A DNA stretch of 64,000 nt from Halolamina litorea (GCF_026616205.1 NZ_JANHGR010000002.1:585507-649506); one strand, 5' to 3'. Positions 8,038-16,413 are shown, numbered from the stretch's first letter. A program made the numbers and translations. The notes: generated by a model from the sequence alone, not told the origin.

Positions 8038-8907
8038 TCAGTCACTTTCCACGCGCTCGACCTGTACCATGGCTGCCGGCTCGGACCAGTCGTAGACGTC
8101 CGGGTCGAGGTCGCCCGTCCCCTGGATACCGGGGTGAGGCGTGATGACCCCGTCCTCGGCGAGGTCCGGGTCGCTCTCGACCGTCCCCTCGGCCTCGCCG
8201 CCGACGATGAGCGTCTTCGCCGGCGGGACGAGGTCGGCGAACTCCTCGGTGTTCTCCTCGGTGCCGACGTCGTAGCCGTTCGCGTAGTACGTCCGGGACT
8301 CGTTGACCGCCTCCGGCAGCGGGACCGTGTCCAGCCCCACGATGCCGTCGTTCGTGGCCACAAGCATGCTCACGAAGGTGAGGTGGGTCGCGCTGGCGTC
8401 GGCCGCCAGGTCGAGCGTCGTGAAGTAGGGGTTCCCGGTGTCGCCCGGGTCGTCTTTCGGCACCAGCGGCGCCTCGCCGACGGCGGCGCCACGGATCGCG
8501 TTCGTCTCCTCGATCAGCTGTGCCAGCGGCCCGAGGTTCCCGTTCTCGGCGAGTTGCTGTGTCGCCTCGTTCGCGGGGTCGCCGACCGAGAACACCTCGA
8601 CGCTGGGTTGGTGGGCGGCGACGGCCGGCGGCGTGAACGGCTGTCCGGGCGTGTTGTTCATCACCGTGACCCGATAGTTGCGTGCGGCGTTGCCGCCGTT
8701 GCCACCGTTGCCGTCGCCGTTCCCGTCCCCGTTCTCGTCGCCGTTGCCGTTCTCCTGTGAGGCCGCCACGACGCCCGTGCCGAGGGCGCCGCCGGCCAGT
8801 GTCAGCCCGCCGGCAGCGAGTGCGCCACGCCGTGTGAGGCTGCTGCGGTCGTTCGTCGTCGGTACGTCGTCCCGTCGGTCGTCAGTGTCGTTCGGTTGTT
8901 GGGTCAT
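8038..8907 (-). CDS. Tat-exported spondin-domain protein
   Basis: The 289-residue protein has a long Tat signal (SSLTRRGALAAGGLTLAGGALGTGVVAA, residues about 22-49). A low-complexity Asn/Gly/Asp/Glu linker (residues about 51-72) leads to a spondin-type beta domain (RNYRVTVMNNTPGQPFTPPAVAAHQPSVEVF ... LTFVSMLVATNDGIVGLDTV ... YYANGYDVGTEENTEE). Spondin_N domains bind calcium and occur in secreted proteins, so a location outside the membrane is expected. There is no lipobox Cys after the signal, so the protein may be released or held by its hydrophobic signal. An imperfect inverted repeat sits directly upstream of the start. No partner gene is evident. Confidence 0.85.
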   Translation of the reverse strand: MTQQPNDTDDRRDDVPTTNDRSSLTRRGALAAGGLTLAGGALGTGVVAASQENGNGDENGDGNGDGNGGNGGNAARNYRVTVMNNTPGQPFTPPAVAAHQPSVEVFSVGDPANEATQQLAENGNLGPLAQLIEETNAIRGAAVGEAPLVPKDDPGDTGNPYFTTLDLAADASATHLTFVSMLVATNDGIVGLDTVPLPEAVNESRTYYANGYDVGTEENTEEFADLVPPAKTLIVGGEAEGTVESDPDLAEDGVITPHPGIQGTGDLDPDVYDWSEPAAMVQVERVESD

Positions 8908-8934
8908 GTCTCTCCCCCCGTCAGAGGGGGAGAC
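8908..8934. repeat. Inverted repeat immediately before the spondin gene
   Basis: GTCTC-T-CCCCC and GGGGG-AGAC form arms around a short loop starting one base before the spondin ATG (minus strand). In mRNA it would fold as a hairpin covering the 5' leader; in DNA it could be an operator. One unpaired base breaks the symmetry. Confidence 0.4.
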
Positions 8935-9175
8935 TACCCTACGACTCCCACGCGCTTTGTTACGAAGCGAGCCGTCGACCCCGCCGTCTCCGCAGGAGCG
9001 ATCCTACTCGGCGGGCGCTCTGTTGTCCCACCGCCTCCCCCGATCTCGGCCTCCGCTCCCGGTACGGCGGGATTTCGGCTCGGTTGGGCGGTCTTACGGA
9101 CCCTCGCCATCGACCCGGTCCGCACGGGTCGAGGCCGAGCGTTTAGCCCCTCCGGCCCCAACGCCGACACGATCC

Positions 9176-10462
9176 ATGTCGACGGACGACCGACAGTACG
9201 ACCTCGTCGTGTGGGGTGCCACGGGCTTCGCGGGCCGCTTGACCGCCGAGTACCTCACTGAACGGTACGGACCGTCCACGCTCTCGCTGGCGCTCGGTGG
9301 CCGGGACCCCGACCGACTCGATTCGGTCGCGGCCGACCTCGCGGCCCGGAGCGAGTGGGACGACCTGCCGACGGTCGTCGGCGACGCGACTGAGCCGGAG
9401 AGCCTCGGCGATATCGCCCGCAGCACTCGGGTCGTCTGTACGACCGTCGGCCCGTACACGCGCTACGGCACGCCACTGGTCGAGGCGTGCGTCGAGGCCG
9501 GCACCGACTACTGCGATCTGACCGGCGAGGTGAACTGGATGCGCGAGACGATCGACCGCTACCACGACGAGGCGGTCGAGGCTGGGGCACGGATCGTCCA
9601 CGGCTGCGGCTTCGACTCCGTGCCCGCGGACATCGGCACCCTGCTCGTGCAGTCCCACGCGCTCGACGCGTTCGACGCCCCCTGTGAGTCCGTCCGGATC
9701 TACGTCGACGACGCCAGCGGCGGCGTCAGCGGCGGGACGCTTTCGAGCATGGCGGAGGTGTTCGAGGCGGCGTCGACGGACCCGCTGGCCCGGGAGACGC
9801 TCCGAAATCCCTACTCTCTGGCCCCCGCGGGGGAGCGCGACGGCGTCGACGCCGGCGCGGGACCGTGGCCCCAGAAGGACCGGCTCAGAGGCGTCTGGAC
9901 CGCACCGTCGCCGATGGCGCAGGTGAACGAGCGCGTGGTCCGGCGCAGTAACGCGCTGCTGGGCTACCCGTGGGGGCGCGAGTTCCGCTGTTCGGAGGTC
10001 GTCACCACCGGTCGCGGCGCCGAGGGGGCGGTGACTGCGGCCCTCCTCACCGGCGGACTCGGCTTGTTCACGGCGGCGATGACTGTCGCCCCGCTGCGGT
10101 CGGCGATCCGTCGGCACGTGTTTCCCGATCCCGGCGAGGGCCCGAGCCGTGACCGGATCGAGAACGGCCACTTCACCGTTCGTGTCGTCGGCCGAGGGAC
10201 GGCCAGGGAGGGATCGTTCACCGTCGAGGCCGAGTTCGGCACCGACCTCGACCCGGGCTACGGCGCGGCCGCACGGATGCTCGGGGAGTCGGCGGTCTGT
10301 CTCGTCCGCGGCGACGTGGACTCGTCGCTCGACGGCGGCGTGCTGACGCCGGCCTCGGGGATCGGGATGCCGCTCGTCGAACGGCTCCGGGATGCGGGCT
10401 TCACGGCGGCCGTCAGCGACACGGAGACGCCGCCCGGAGACGCTGGTGCGGATCACGGCTGA
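9176..10462 (+). CDS. Saccharopine dehydrogenase-like NAD(P) reductase (trans-acting enoyl reductase type)
   Basis: The 428-residue protein opens with an NAD(P)-binding motif (YDLVVWGATGFAGRLTAEYL) and continues with the saccharopine-dehydrogenase-like pattern VVCTTVGPYTRYGTPLVEACVEAGTDYCDLTGEVNWMRETIDRYHDEAVEAGARIVHGCGFDSVP. That block is typical of the family that includes mycobacterial trans-acting enoyl reductases and animal SCCPDH. A hydrophobic stretch near residue 290 (AVTAALLTGGLGLFTAAM) suggests membrane association. The Met at 9176 is chosen because the nucleotide-binding motif begins eight residues later. An unsaturated lipid or prenyl substrate is plausible from homologues but is not shown here. 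The gene stands alone. Confidence 0.87.
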   Translation: MSTDDRQYDLVVWGATGFAGRLTAEYLTERYGPSTLSLALGGRDPDRLDSVAADLAARSEWDDLPTVVGDATEPESLGDIARSTRVVCTTVGPYTRYGTPLVEACVEAGTDYCDLTGEVNWMRETIDRYHDEAVEAGARIVHGCGFDSVPADIGTLLVQSHALDAFDAPCESVRIYVDDASGGVSGGTLSSMAEVFEAASTDPLARETLRNPYSLAPAGERDGVDAGAGPWPQKDRLRGVWTAPSPMAQVNERVVRRSNALLGYPWGREFRCSEVVTTGRGAEGAVTAALLTGGLGLFTAAMTVAPLRSAIRRHVFPDPGEGPSRDRIENGHFTVRVVGRGTAREGSFTVEAEFGTDLDPGYGAAARMLGESAVCLVRGDVDSSLDGGVLTPASGIGMPLVERLRDAGFTAAVSDTETPPGDAGADHG

Positions 10463-10563
10463 GGTGCCCCGACGCCGAGGTGTCCCTAACGTGTCCCGAA
10501 CGGGGCGAGACCTATCGACAACTGGGAGATACTGCCTTATTGCTGTGTGCCGACAGGTCGGAT

Positions 10564-10785
10564 ATGTCCGAGTCCTCAGTGACCGAGGCGGAGATGGACG
10601 AGACGTCGACGTGGCCGGAACTGGCGGTCGGCCTCTACGACAAACTGACCGGCCGCGGCGCCGAGATCACCTACGAGTTCGAGGAGATGACCGTCGACGT
10701 GCCGAGCAAGGTCGGTGAGGACGCCGACCACGCCCGGTGGCAACTCGACGGCACGCTCCGCATCAGCACCCGCGAGCGTGAGTAA
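10564..10785 (+). CDS. Small conserved haloarchaeal protein of unknown function
   Basis: The 73-residue acidic protein (MSESSVTEAEMDETSTWPELAVGLYDKLTGRGAEITYEF...) carries no recognisable catalytic motif or membrane segment. Its C-terminal half (ITYEFEEMTVDVPSKVGEDADHARWQLDGTLRIST) reads as a short beta-strand-rich unit. Its stop codon lies inside the start of the next gene (GTGAGTAA), so the two are almost certainly translated from one mRNA. Confidence 0.7.
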   Translation: MSESSVTEAEMDETSTWPELAVGLYDKLTGRGAEITYEFEEMTVDVPSKVGEDADHARWQLDGTLRISTRERE

Positions 10786-11155
10786 CGTTGCCGAGGGCGG
10801 TACGGCGCCGCTCACGGTCGCTGCCGACCTGACGCTGACCGTCGGCGGGACGGAGGCGCCGCTGCGCTCGACGGGCGAGCGGCTGTTTCTCGAGTTCCCC
10901 TCGCTCGTCTCGGCGGTGCGAGCGCTCCGGGGCCTGCCGCCCTCGGAGCGCCGCCGACTCCACACGGTGCTGACGGCGGCCGACCTCGCGGTGGAAATCC
11001 GGGCCCGGGACCGCACGCTCGTCGCGCTCGGTGCCGGAACCCGGTCGGGCCCCCTGGCGCGTTGGATCGGCGCCGACCCGGCGGAGATCAGACCCTGTGG
11101 CGCCGTCGCGGCGGCCAGAGCCGGAGTCGCGGCGACAATCGATCGGTTCCGGTAG
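10778..11155 (+). CDS. Conserved haloarchaeal hypothetical protein, coupled to the upstream gene
   Basis: The 125-residue protein starts at a GTG that overlaps the end of the upstream gene by 8 bp, which points to translational coupling. A longer in-frame ATG at 10715 lies inside the upstream gene and would add a Thr/Pro/Ala-rich tail unlike the rest, so it is not preferred. The sequence (LTVAADLTLTVGGTEAPLRSTGERLFLEFPSLVSAVRALRGLPPSERRRLHTVLTAADLAVEIRARDRTLVALG) has beta-rich ends with a helical centre. No known family or active site is seen. The pair 10564-11155 probably works together. Confidence 0.7.
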   Translation: MSNVAEGGTAPLTVAADLTLTVGGTEAPLRSTGERLFLEFPSLVSAVRALRGLPPSERRRLHTVLTAADLAVEIRARDRTLVALGAGTRSGPLARWIGADPAEIRPCGAVAAARAGVAATIDRFR

Positions 11156-11214
11156 CGACGTGCGGCGCCGGCGGCCTCGGTACCGTCGCCGACCACGACA
11201 CCGATTTTCCCGAC

Positions 11215-13014
11215 TCACTCCAACTGGTGGTAGTCGAGTTCGTAGCCGGCGTCGAGCGCTTCCTGCACGGCCTCGCTGGGGCTCCCGACTGGCTCGGTCG
11301 ACAGCCGCGCGGCGCCGACGCTGTCCCGTTCGACGAGGACGTTCCGCCGCCACTCGGCGTCGGTGTCGGGGTAGTCGGTACGGAAGTGAGCCCCGCGGGA
11401 CTCCGTCCGCTCCCGGGCGGCCCGAAGGACGGTGTCCGCAACCGTCACCCCGAAGCCAAGGTTCAGGGCGAACTCGTAGCTCCGACTCGTCGTGCCGTTG
11501 ACGGCGAGGTCGGTCGCCCGGGCCCGGAGTTCTTCGAGTCGCTCCAACCCCGCCGCGAGCCCGTCGTCGTCACGGAGGATGCCCGCGTGTTCCCGGAGGA
11601 GCGAGCGCAGGTCCTCCAGCAGCGCCGCCGGATCGTTCGCCCCGTCACTGTTCGCGAGCGCGGACAGGCCCTGCAGGTGGGCCACCGCGGCGTCGTGGAG
11701 TGCGTTGTCGGCTGGCTCGCGCTCGCCCGCCATCAGGCGCTCGGCGATCGCCGCGCCGGCCACCTCGCCGAAGGCGATGGTCTCCGCCAGCGAGTTGCCG
11801 CCGAGGCGGTTCGCCCCGTGGACGCCCGCCATCGTCTCCCCGATAGCGTAGAGGCCATCGACCGCCGTCTCCCCCTCGTCGTCGACGGCGACGCCACCCA
11901 TGCCGTAGTGGGCCGTCGGCGCCACCTCGACCGGCTCCTCGGCCATGTCGACTCCCAACTCCGCGAAGCGCTCGTACATCCGCGGGAGTCGCTCCTCGAT
12001 GAACGACCGCTCCCGGTGGGAGATGTCGAGGTAGACGCCGCCGGAGTCGGTGCCGCGGCCGGCCTCGATCTCCTCGGCGATGGCCCGGGCGACCACGTCC
12101 CGCGCGTCGAGTTCCATCTGGTCGGGCGAGTAGCGCTCCATGAACCGCTCGCCAGCGGCGTTGTAGAGCCGGCCCCCCTCGCCTCGGACCGCCTCGGTGA
12201 CCAGTCGGCCGTCCCAGTCCTCCCCGTAGCGATCGCCGACCATCCCCGTCGGGTGGAACTGGACGAACTCAACGTCCATCAGTGACGCGCCGGCTTCGAC
12301 GGCCAGCGCGAGGCCGTCGCCAGTGTTCTCGTCGTCACGCGAGGAGTGGCGCTCGAACAGGCCGGTGTAGCCGCCGGCGGCCAGCACCACCACGTCGGCG
12401 TCGAAGACGACGAACTCCCCCGTGTCGAGGTCGGTCCCGGCAGCCCCGAGGACGCGGTTCTCGTCCGTGAGCAGCTGCGAGAGGAAGACGTTCTCCCGCT
12501 TGGGGACCGAGCGCGCTCGGGCCTCTTCGACGAGCGTGTCGAGCAGCGCCTCGCCGGTGTAGTCGCCGGCGAAGGCGGTCCGGCGGAACGACTGCGCGCC
12601 GAAGTAGCGCTGGTCGATCTCGCCGTCGTCGGTCCGGCTGTAGTCCATCCCCCACTCGTCGAGTTGGCGGAGCAGTCGCGGCATCCGCCGGGTGACGGTC
12701 TCGACCTTCCCGGGGTCGTTGACGTGGTGGCCCTCGTTGAGTGTGTCCGCGGCGTGGATCGTCCAGTCGTCCTCCGGGTCGAGCGTTCCGAGCGCCCCGT
12801 TGACCCCGCCGCGGGCCCACGTCGTGTGGGCATCGCCGTGCTGGCGCTTGCCGACGACCAGCACGTCCTCGGGGTCGACGCCGCGGTCGACCAACTCGAT
12901 CGCTGCCCGGGCTCCCGCAGCCCCCGCACCGATCACGAGCACGTCGACCTCGACGGTGTCGTACTCGACTGCCGCAGCCGACTCACCTGTGGCTGTCGGG
13001 GGTACGTCCCTCAT
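11215..13014 (-). CDS. FAD-dependent flavoprotein of the fumarate reductase / L-aspartate oxidase family
   Basis: The 599-residue protein has the dinucleotide motif VDVLVIGAGAAGARAAIEL (G29, G31, G34) and the family signatures HTTWARGGVNGAL, MDVEFVQFHPTGM, EAVRGEGGRLYN, APTAHYGMGGVAV and GANRLGGNSLAETI. The length and C-terminal helical domain (LRSLLREHAGILRDDDGLAAGLERLEEL ... SRSYEFALNLGFGVTVADTVLRAA) match succinate dehydrogenase/fumarate reductase flavoprotein subunits and NadB alike. No iron-sulfur or membrane-anchor subunit gene adjoins, and there is no nadA or nadC, so this is an orphan member. It may be a soluble fumarate reductase-type enzyme or an L-aspartate oxidase; the sequence does not separate these. 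Confidence 0.85.
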   Translation of the reverse strand: MRDVPPTATGESAAAVEYDTVEVDVLVIGAGAAGARAAIELVDRGVDPEDVLVVGKRQHGDAHTTWARGGVNGALGTLDPEDDWTIHAADTLNEGHHVNDPGKVETVTRRMPRLLRQLDEWGMDYSRTDDGEIDQRYFGAQSFRRTAFAGDYTGEALLDTLVEEARARSVPKRENVFLSQLLTDENRVLGAAGTDLDTGEFVVFDADVVVLAAGGYTGLFERHSSRDDENTGDGLALAVEAGASLMDVEFVQFHPTGMVGDRYGEDWDGRLVTEAVRGEGGRLYNAAGERFMERYSPDQMELDARDVVARAIAEEIEAGRGTDSGGVYLDISHRERSFIEERLPRMYERFAELGVDMAEEPVEVAPTAHYGMGGVAVDDEGETAVDGLYAIGETMAGVHGANRLGGNSLAETIAFGEVAGAAIAERLMAGEREPADNALHDAAVAHLQGLSALANSDGANDPAALLEDLRSLLREHAGILRDDDGLAAGLERLEELRARATDLAVNGTTSRSYEFALNLGFGVTVADTVLRAARERTESRGAHFRTDYPDTDAEWRRNVLVERDSVGAARLSTEPVGSPSEAVQEALDAGYELDYHQLE

Positions 13015-13157
13015 GTTCTAAGGGAGGCGCTCTGGAGGATTACCTTCATTGTCGGTGGCAGCTCTGGAGGGCACCGATACGTGGATAGGGACGGCGCTCC
13101 TACTTCGATGGTCTCAGGAAACGACGCTGCTGACGGCGTCCTCGAAGGGGCGACCGA

Positions 13158-13427
13158 CTACTCGACGCGTCGCTGCATCGACGAGAGGTACGCCGCCGCG
13201 GCGGCGTAGTCGTCGTTGTCCCCGTCCTCCAGCAGCGCTCGGACCCGCTCACAGCCGTGCTGGAGGCGCCGCCGCTGTTCGCTCTCCGGCAGCTTGTTCG
13301 ACGCGACCTCGTCGACGCTGTCGACGGCGGTACGGGCGGCCTCGTGGTCCCGCTCGCCGATGGCCACCTGGGCCTCCGCCAGGAGCTGTCCGAGGACCGC
13401 GTGCACGTCCGACGGGAGGTCGTCCAT
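13158..13427 (-). CDS. Small helical haloarchaeal protein
   Basis: The 89-residue acidic protein (MDDLPSDVHAVLGQLLAEAQVAIGERDHEAARTAVDSVDEVASNKLPESEQRRRLQHGCERVRALLEDGDNDDYAAAAAYLSSMQRRVE) is predicted to be all helical with no membrane segment or metal site. The Ala/Arg pattern suggests a helical bundle. No family function is known to me. It lies 143 bp upstream (in its own sense, downstream of the C1q-like gene) of the flavoprotein and shares its strand, but no operon link is clear. Confidence 0.65.
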   Translation of the reverse strand: MDDLPSDVHAVLGQLLAEAQVAIGERDHEAARTAVDSVDEVASNKLPESEQRRRLQHGCERVRALLEDGDNDDYAAAAAYLSSMQRRVE

Positions 13428-13520
13428 GGGCCGTCGCTAGGGCGCACGGGGCATCAGGGCGTCGGTGGCCGCCGTCCGAGCAGCCCGGTCCACTCCCGTG
13501 GTCGCTGTGAACCGCCTCGC

Positions 13521-14333
13521 CTACAACTGCACGACGGACAGGTACGTCGAGACCCGACTCCCCCCGATACGGAGTTGACTGTCCTCGTACTGTTCGACCT
13601 CCAGGTGGAACGAGTCGCCGCTACCAACGCCCAGGACGGGACGGCTCGCTTGGAGCTGCAGGCCGTTCGGACCCTGTGCGAACGCCTGCGCGACCCCGAT
13701 GTTGTCGTTCCTCTTGATGGTGAACCAGTGGTTCGTTCCGGACGAGGGCTCGTCGCGCCAGAAGACACCGCCGGAGACCAGATAGTTCCCCGGCTCGGTG
13801 ACTTCGACGGTGTAGTTCGAACTGTCCCACTGGCTCCGCTGGTCGGTCTCGACGTTCTGGAACTCGATCGTCGTCTGCGTTCCGGACGGGATCGACTGGC
13901 CGTAGGCGCCCCAGACGGTCGTACCGGCGTCGCTCGCGACGACCGTATCGGCCTCGACTCGATTGGCGCTGACCGTGTTCGGGGAGATATCGTCGCCGGA
14001 GTGCGAGTGGACCGAGTCGGCCTTGTCGGAGAGTTCGGACTGCCGAACGACGTCTTTGTTCGAACTCGGCGCGTTCTCGACGCGCAGCGAATTGAACGTC
14101 GGGTTCTCCCCCGTCGTCGCCAGCCGATTCCAGTTGCTCCCGTCACCGATGTAGGCTGCCCCCGTGTCGGTCGCGAAAAACTTCGCGCCGGCTTTGGCAA
14201 CGTAGTCCCCGCGGTTCGCCTCGCGGTCGCGGACCTCGACGTCGCCGTCGAGTCGTTCGAAGTTGTCGTTCAACGGTGCGTGCCACTCTGTCGCCCCCTT
14301 CGTCGGTGTGTTGTAGCTGTGATTATCGGTCAT
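13521..14333 (-). CDS. Tail-fibre-like protein with a C1q/TNF-like C-terminal domain
   Basis: The 270-residue protein starts MTDNHSYNTPTKGATEWHAPLNDNFERLD; the W..PLN.NF..LD pattern is common at the start of phage tail and receptor-binding proteins. Residues about 35-125 are low in hydrophobics and Ser/Asn/Asp-rich (YIGDGSNWNRL, VENAPSSNKDVVRQSELSDKADSVHSHSGDDISPNTVS). The last 135 residues look like a jelly-roll head of the C1q/TNF type: TVEVTEPGNYLVSGGVFW, NHWFTIKRNDN, SGDSFHLEVEQYEDSQLRIGG, and a final STYLSVVQL strand. There is no signal peptide. The gene starts 7 bp after the stop of a Tat lipoprotein gene on the same strand. No other virion gene is nearby, so a lone domesticated or laterally acquired gene is more likely than a prophage. 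Confidence 0.7.
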   Translation of the reverse strand: MTDNHSYNTPTKGATEWHAPLNDNFERLDGDVEVRDREANRGDYVAKAGAKFFATDTGAAYIGDGSNWNRLATTGENPTFNSLRVENAPSSNKDVVRQSELSDKADSVHSHSGDDISPNTVSANRVEADTVVASDAGTTVWGAYGQSIPSGTQTTIEFQNVETDQRSQWDSSNYTVEVTEPGNYLVSGGVFWRDEPSSGTNHWFTIKRNDNIGVAQAFAQGPNGLQLQASRPVLGVGSGDSFHLEVEQYEDSQLRIGGSRVSTYLSVVQL

Positions 14334-14340
14334 GATGCAG

Positions 14341-14748
14341 TCAGCGGGTTCCCCCGTAGCCGTACTGTCCGTAGCCCTGCTCCCCGTAGTCGTCTTCCGG
14401 CACGGACGTCCCCGTTCGGGTCGCTGCGTCCGTCGCGGTCCGCGTGCCGGTCCGTGTGGTCGTGGAAGTGGGTCTACTCGTTCGGGTTTCACTCGCGGTT
14501 GGCGTGGCGGTGCTCTCGGGCGTCGGAGTTCCACCGTAGCCGTAGGTGGGCGTGGCGTCCCCGGCATCGTCGCCGTCGAAGAAGCTCTCGACCCGACTGC
14601 AACCGGCGAGACTGGTTAGGCCCGTCGCCGAAGCGAGCCGTAGCAGCCCACGCCGGTCGAGCACCGACATTCGGGTCGACCCATCGCTCGCCGTCGAGGG
14701 GTCTGACCCCTCCACCGGTGTCTCTTCCGGCCGATTACCTGTCACCAT
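14341..14748 (-). CDS. Tat lipoprotein with Thr-rich stalk
   Basis: The 135-residue protein has a Tat motif with lipobox (LDRRGLLRLASATGLTSLAGC). Beyond the Cys there is an extended Thr/Ser/Pro/Arg-rich stalk (TPTPESTATPTASETRTSRPT and onward) and a Tyr/Gly tail (YGEQGYGQYGYGG). The stalk is the kind that is heavily O-glycosylated in haloarchaeal surface proteins. A TATA box centred at about 14775 would start transcription right at the ATG at 14748, which favours this start; an internal ATG at 14670 would give a conventional 109-residue lipoprotein. The gene precedes the C1q-like gene by 7 bp, so the pair may form a surface complex with this protein as the anchor. Confidence 0.7.
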   Translation of the reverse strand: MVTGNRPEETPVEGSDPSTASDGSTRMSVLDRRGLLRLASATGLTSLAGCSRVESFFDGDDAGDATPTYGYGGTPTPESTATPTASETRTSRPTSTTTRTGTRTATDAATRTGTSVPEDDYGEQGYGQYGYGGTR

Positions 14749-14770
14749 TCGACAAGTGGTAACATACGAC

Positions 14771-14778
14771 AGTATATA
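14771..14778 (-). promoter_or_regulatory. TATA box of the lipoprotein/C1q-like unit
   Basis: TATATACT on the minus strand is centred 27 bp before the ATG at 14748, giving a leaderless transcript. The surrounding stretch is clearly more A/T-rich than its flanks. Confidence 0.6.
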
Positions 14779-15140
14779 GTGGTGTCGGAGATCTAACGTA
14801 CCGTTGAGGCGGGTCTGATGCCGGATTCTGGTCCACTTCCGATTTTCGGCGTTGCACTTCCCCAGATCACGAATGTAACGGAGGGCCGAGTTAGCGGTCC
14901 GAACCCGTCTGGGACGAACAAGACCGGTGCCCGAAAAGTCGTCAGTCGCGTTCAGCTGACCATTCTGCACCGGCTGGGGACGTCTCTCGTTGCGAGGAAA
15001 GGGACTGTCAGCGGCACACGGTCGGGTCGAAAGTCGGCCTCGGCACTCATAGGGCTCGTCGTCGCCGGATGCCGAGTCCGGCTCGGCCCGGTGCCGTCGT
15101 CATCGGCCGGTCGTCGATAGCCCCCGCCCCCGGAAGGCCG
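14779..15140. other. Intergenic stretch without a recognisable gene
   Basis: No frame here shows a convincing protein: the open stretches lack start context and look like random GC-rich reading. No tRNA, repeat or strong hairpin was found. It may hold upstream regulatory DNA for the lipoprotein unit. Confidence 0.4.
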
Positions 15141-15316
15141 TTACTGTTCCAGCCGGTCGAGCACGTCCGAGAGCGTCGCCGCCGCCGCTGCTACCGACTC
15201 GTCGTCGTGGCGCTCGGCGGCTTCTCGCCGACGGCGACGACTCGGAGCGGATCGGACATGCCCAGTTCGTCCGCCCCCGCGGCGGTGTAGCTTCCGGCCC
15301 GTGTCGTCGCGTTCAT
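15141..15316 (-). pseudogene. Possible small frameshifted gene
   Basis: From an ATG at 15316 the minus strand reads MNATTRAGSYTAAGADELG MSDPLRVVAVGEKP and then stops at 15191. The neighbouring frame continues with ERHDDESVAAAAATLSDVLDRLEQ and a stop at 15141, which looks like a genuine acidic haloarchaeal C-terminus. One base lost or gained around 15215 would join them into a protein of about 57 residues. The alternative is that neither piece is a gene. It begins 24 bp from the divergent amidohydrolase start. Confidence 0.25.
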
Positions 15317-15340
15317 CTCTCCCCGGGGCCACCGTCGGGT

Positions 15341-16360
15341 ATGGCCACTACGTTCGAAGGCACGATCCTCCGGGGGGAGTCGTTCGATCCCGTCGAGGGC
15401 CGCGTCGTCGTCGAGGACGGAACGATCACGGCAGTCGAGGAGGCTCCCACGGACTCGACGGACATCGTCCTGCCAGCCTTTGTCAACGCCCACACCCACA
15501 TCGGCGACTCGATCGCCAAGGAGGCCGGCGGCGGCCTCTCGCTCGACGACCTCGTGGCGCCGCCGGACGGCCTCAAGCACCGCCTCCTCCGCGCGGCCAG
15601 CCGCGAGGAGAAAGTCGAGGCGATGGCCCGGAGCCTCCGGTTCATGGAGACCTCCGGCACGGCGGCGTTCATGGAGTTCCGCGAGGGCGGCGTCGAGGGC
15701 GTCGAAGCGATCCGCGACGCGCTCGCCGACCGCGAGATCGACCCGGTGATCTTCGGCCGCGAGAGCGCCGACGCCATGCGGGCCGCCGACGGCTTCGGCG
15801 CCAGCGGCGCCCGCGACAGCGAGTTCGGCGACCTGTGCGAGGCCTGCCGCGAGGAAGGCAAGCCATTCGCCATTCACGCCGGCGAGCGCGATCCTCACGA
15901 CCTCACGCCGGCGATGGACCTCGACCCGGCGTACCTGATCCACGTCGTTCACCCTCGGGACGAGCACCTCGACAGGATCGAGGCCGAGGAACTGCCGGTC
16001 GTGGTCTGCCCGCGCTCGAACCTCGTGACCAACGTCGGCGTTGCCCCCATTCGGGAACTGACCGATCGCACGACCGTCGCGCTCGGCACCGACAACGTGA
16101 TGCTGAACTCCCCGTCGATGTTCCGCGAGATGGAGTTCACCGCCAAACTTGCCGACGTGTCCGCGGAGACGGTGCTCCGGATGGCGACCCGCAACGGAGC
16201 CGAAATCGCGGGCAAGGAGTACGGCCTGATCGAGGCGGGCCGGCCCGCGAAGCTGTTGACCATGGACGGCGACTCGGACAACCTCACGGGCGCCGAGGAC
16301 CCCGTTCGGGCGGTCGTTCGACGGGCCGGCGTGGCCGACGTAAAGGACGTGACGCTATAG
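15341..16360 (+). CDS. Amidohydrolase-superfamily deaminase/hydrolase
   Basis: The 339-residue protein has the amidohydrolase layout: an N-terminal beta-sandwich part (TFEGTILRGESFDPVEGRVVVEDGTITAVEE), the first metal ligands in PAFVNAHTHIGDS, further His ligands in PFAIHAGERD and LIHVVHPRDEHL, the catalytic Asp in VALGTDNVMLNSPSMF, and a C-terminal sandwich return (LIEAGRPAKLLTMDGDSDN). The order HxH ... H ... H ... D matches the cytosine deaminase/chlorohydrolase (SsnA/AtzF-like) branch, which uses one Zn or Fe. The length is shorter than most deaminases. A heterocyclic amine or nucleobase-like substrate is likely but not determined. It is convergent with the YcaO gene. Confidence 0.85.
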   Translation: MATTFEGTILRGESFDPVEGRVVVEDGTITAVEEAPTDSTDIVLPAFVNAHTHIGDSIAKEAGGGLSLDDLVAPPDGLKHRLLRAASREEKVEAMARSLRFMETSGTAAFMEFREGGVEGVEAIRDALADREIDPVIFGRESADAMRAADGFGASGARDSEFGDLCEACREEGKPFAIHAGERDPHDLTPAMDLDPAYLIHVVHPRDEHLDRIEAEELPVVVCPRSNLVTNVGVAPIRELTDRTTVALGTDNVMLNSPSMFREMEFTAKLADVSAETVLRMATRNGAEIAGKEYGLIEAGRPAKLLTMDGDSDNLTGAEDPVRAVVRRAGVADVKDVTL

Positions 16361-16413
16361 CGATCCGACGTCGTCGGCCGAGTCTGTCGAAGCCGAGTAG
16401 TCCCCGACGAACG

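Noticed and set aside
13521..14748. Prophage remnant
   Set aside because: Only one tail-like protein is present; there is no integrase, capsid, terminase or attachment site nearby.
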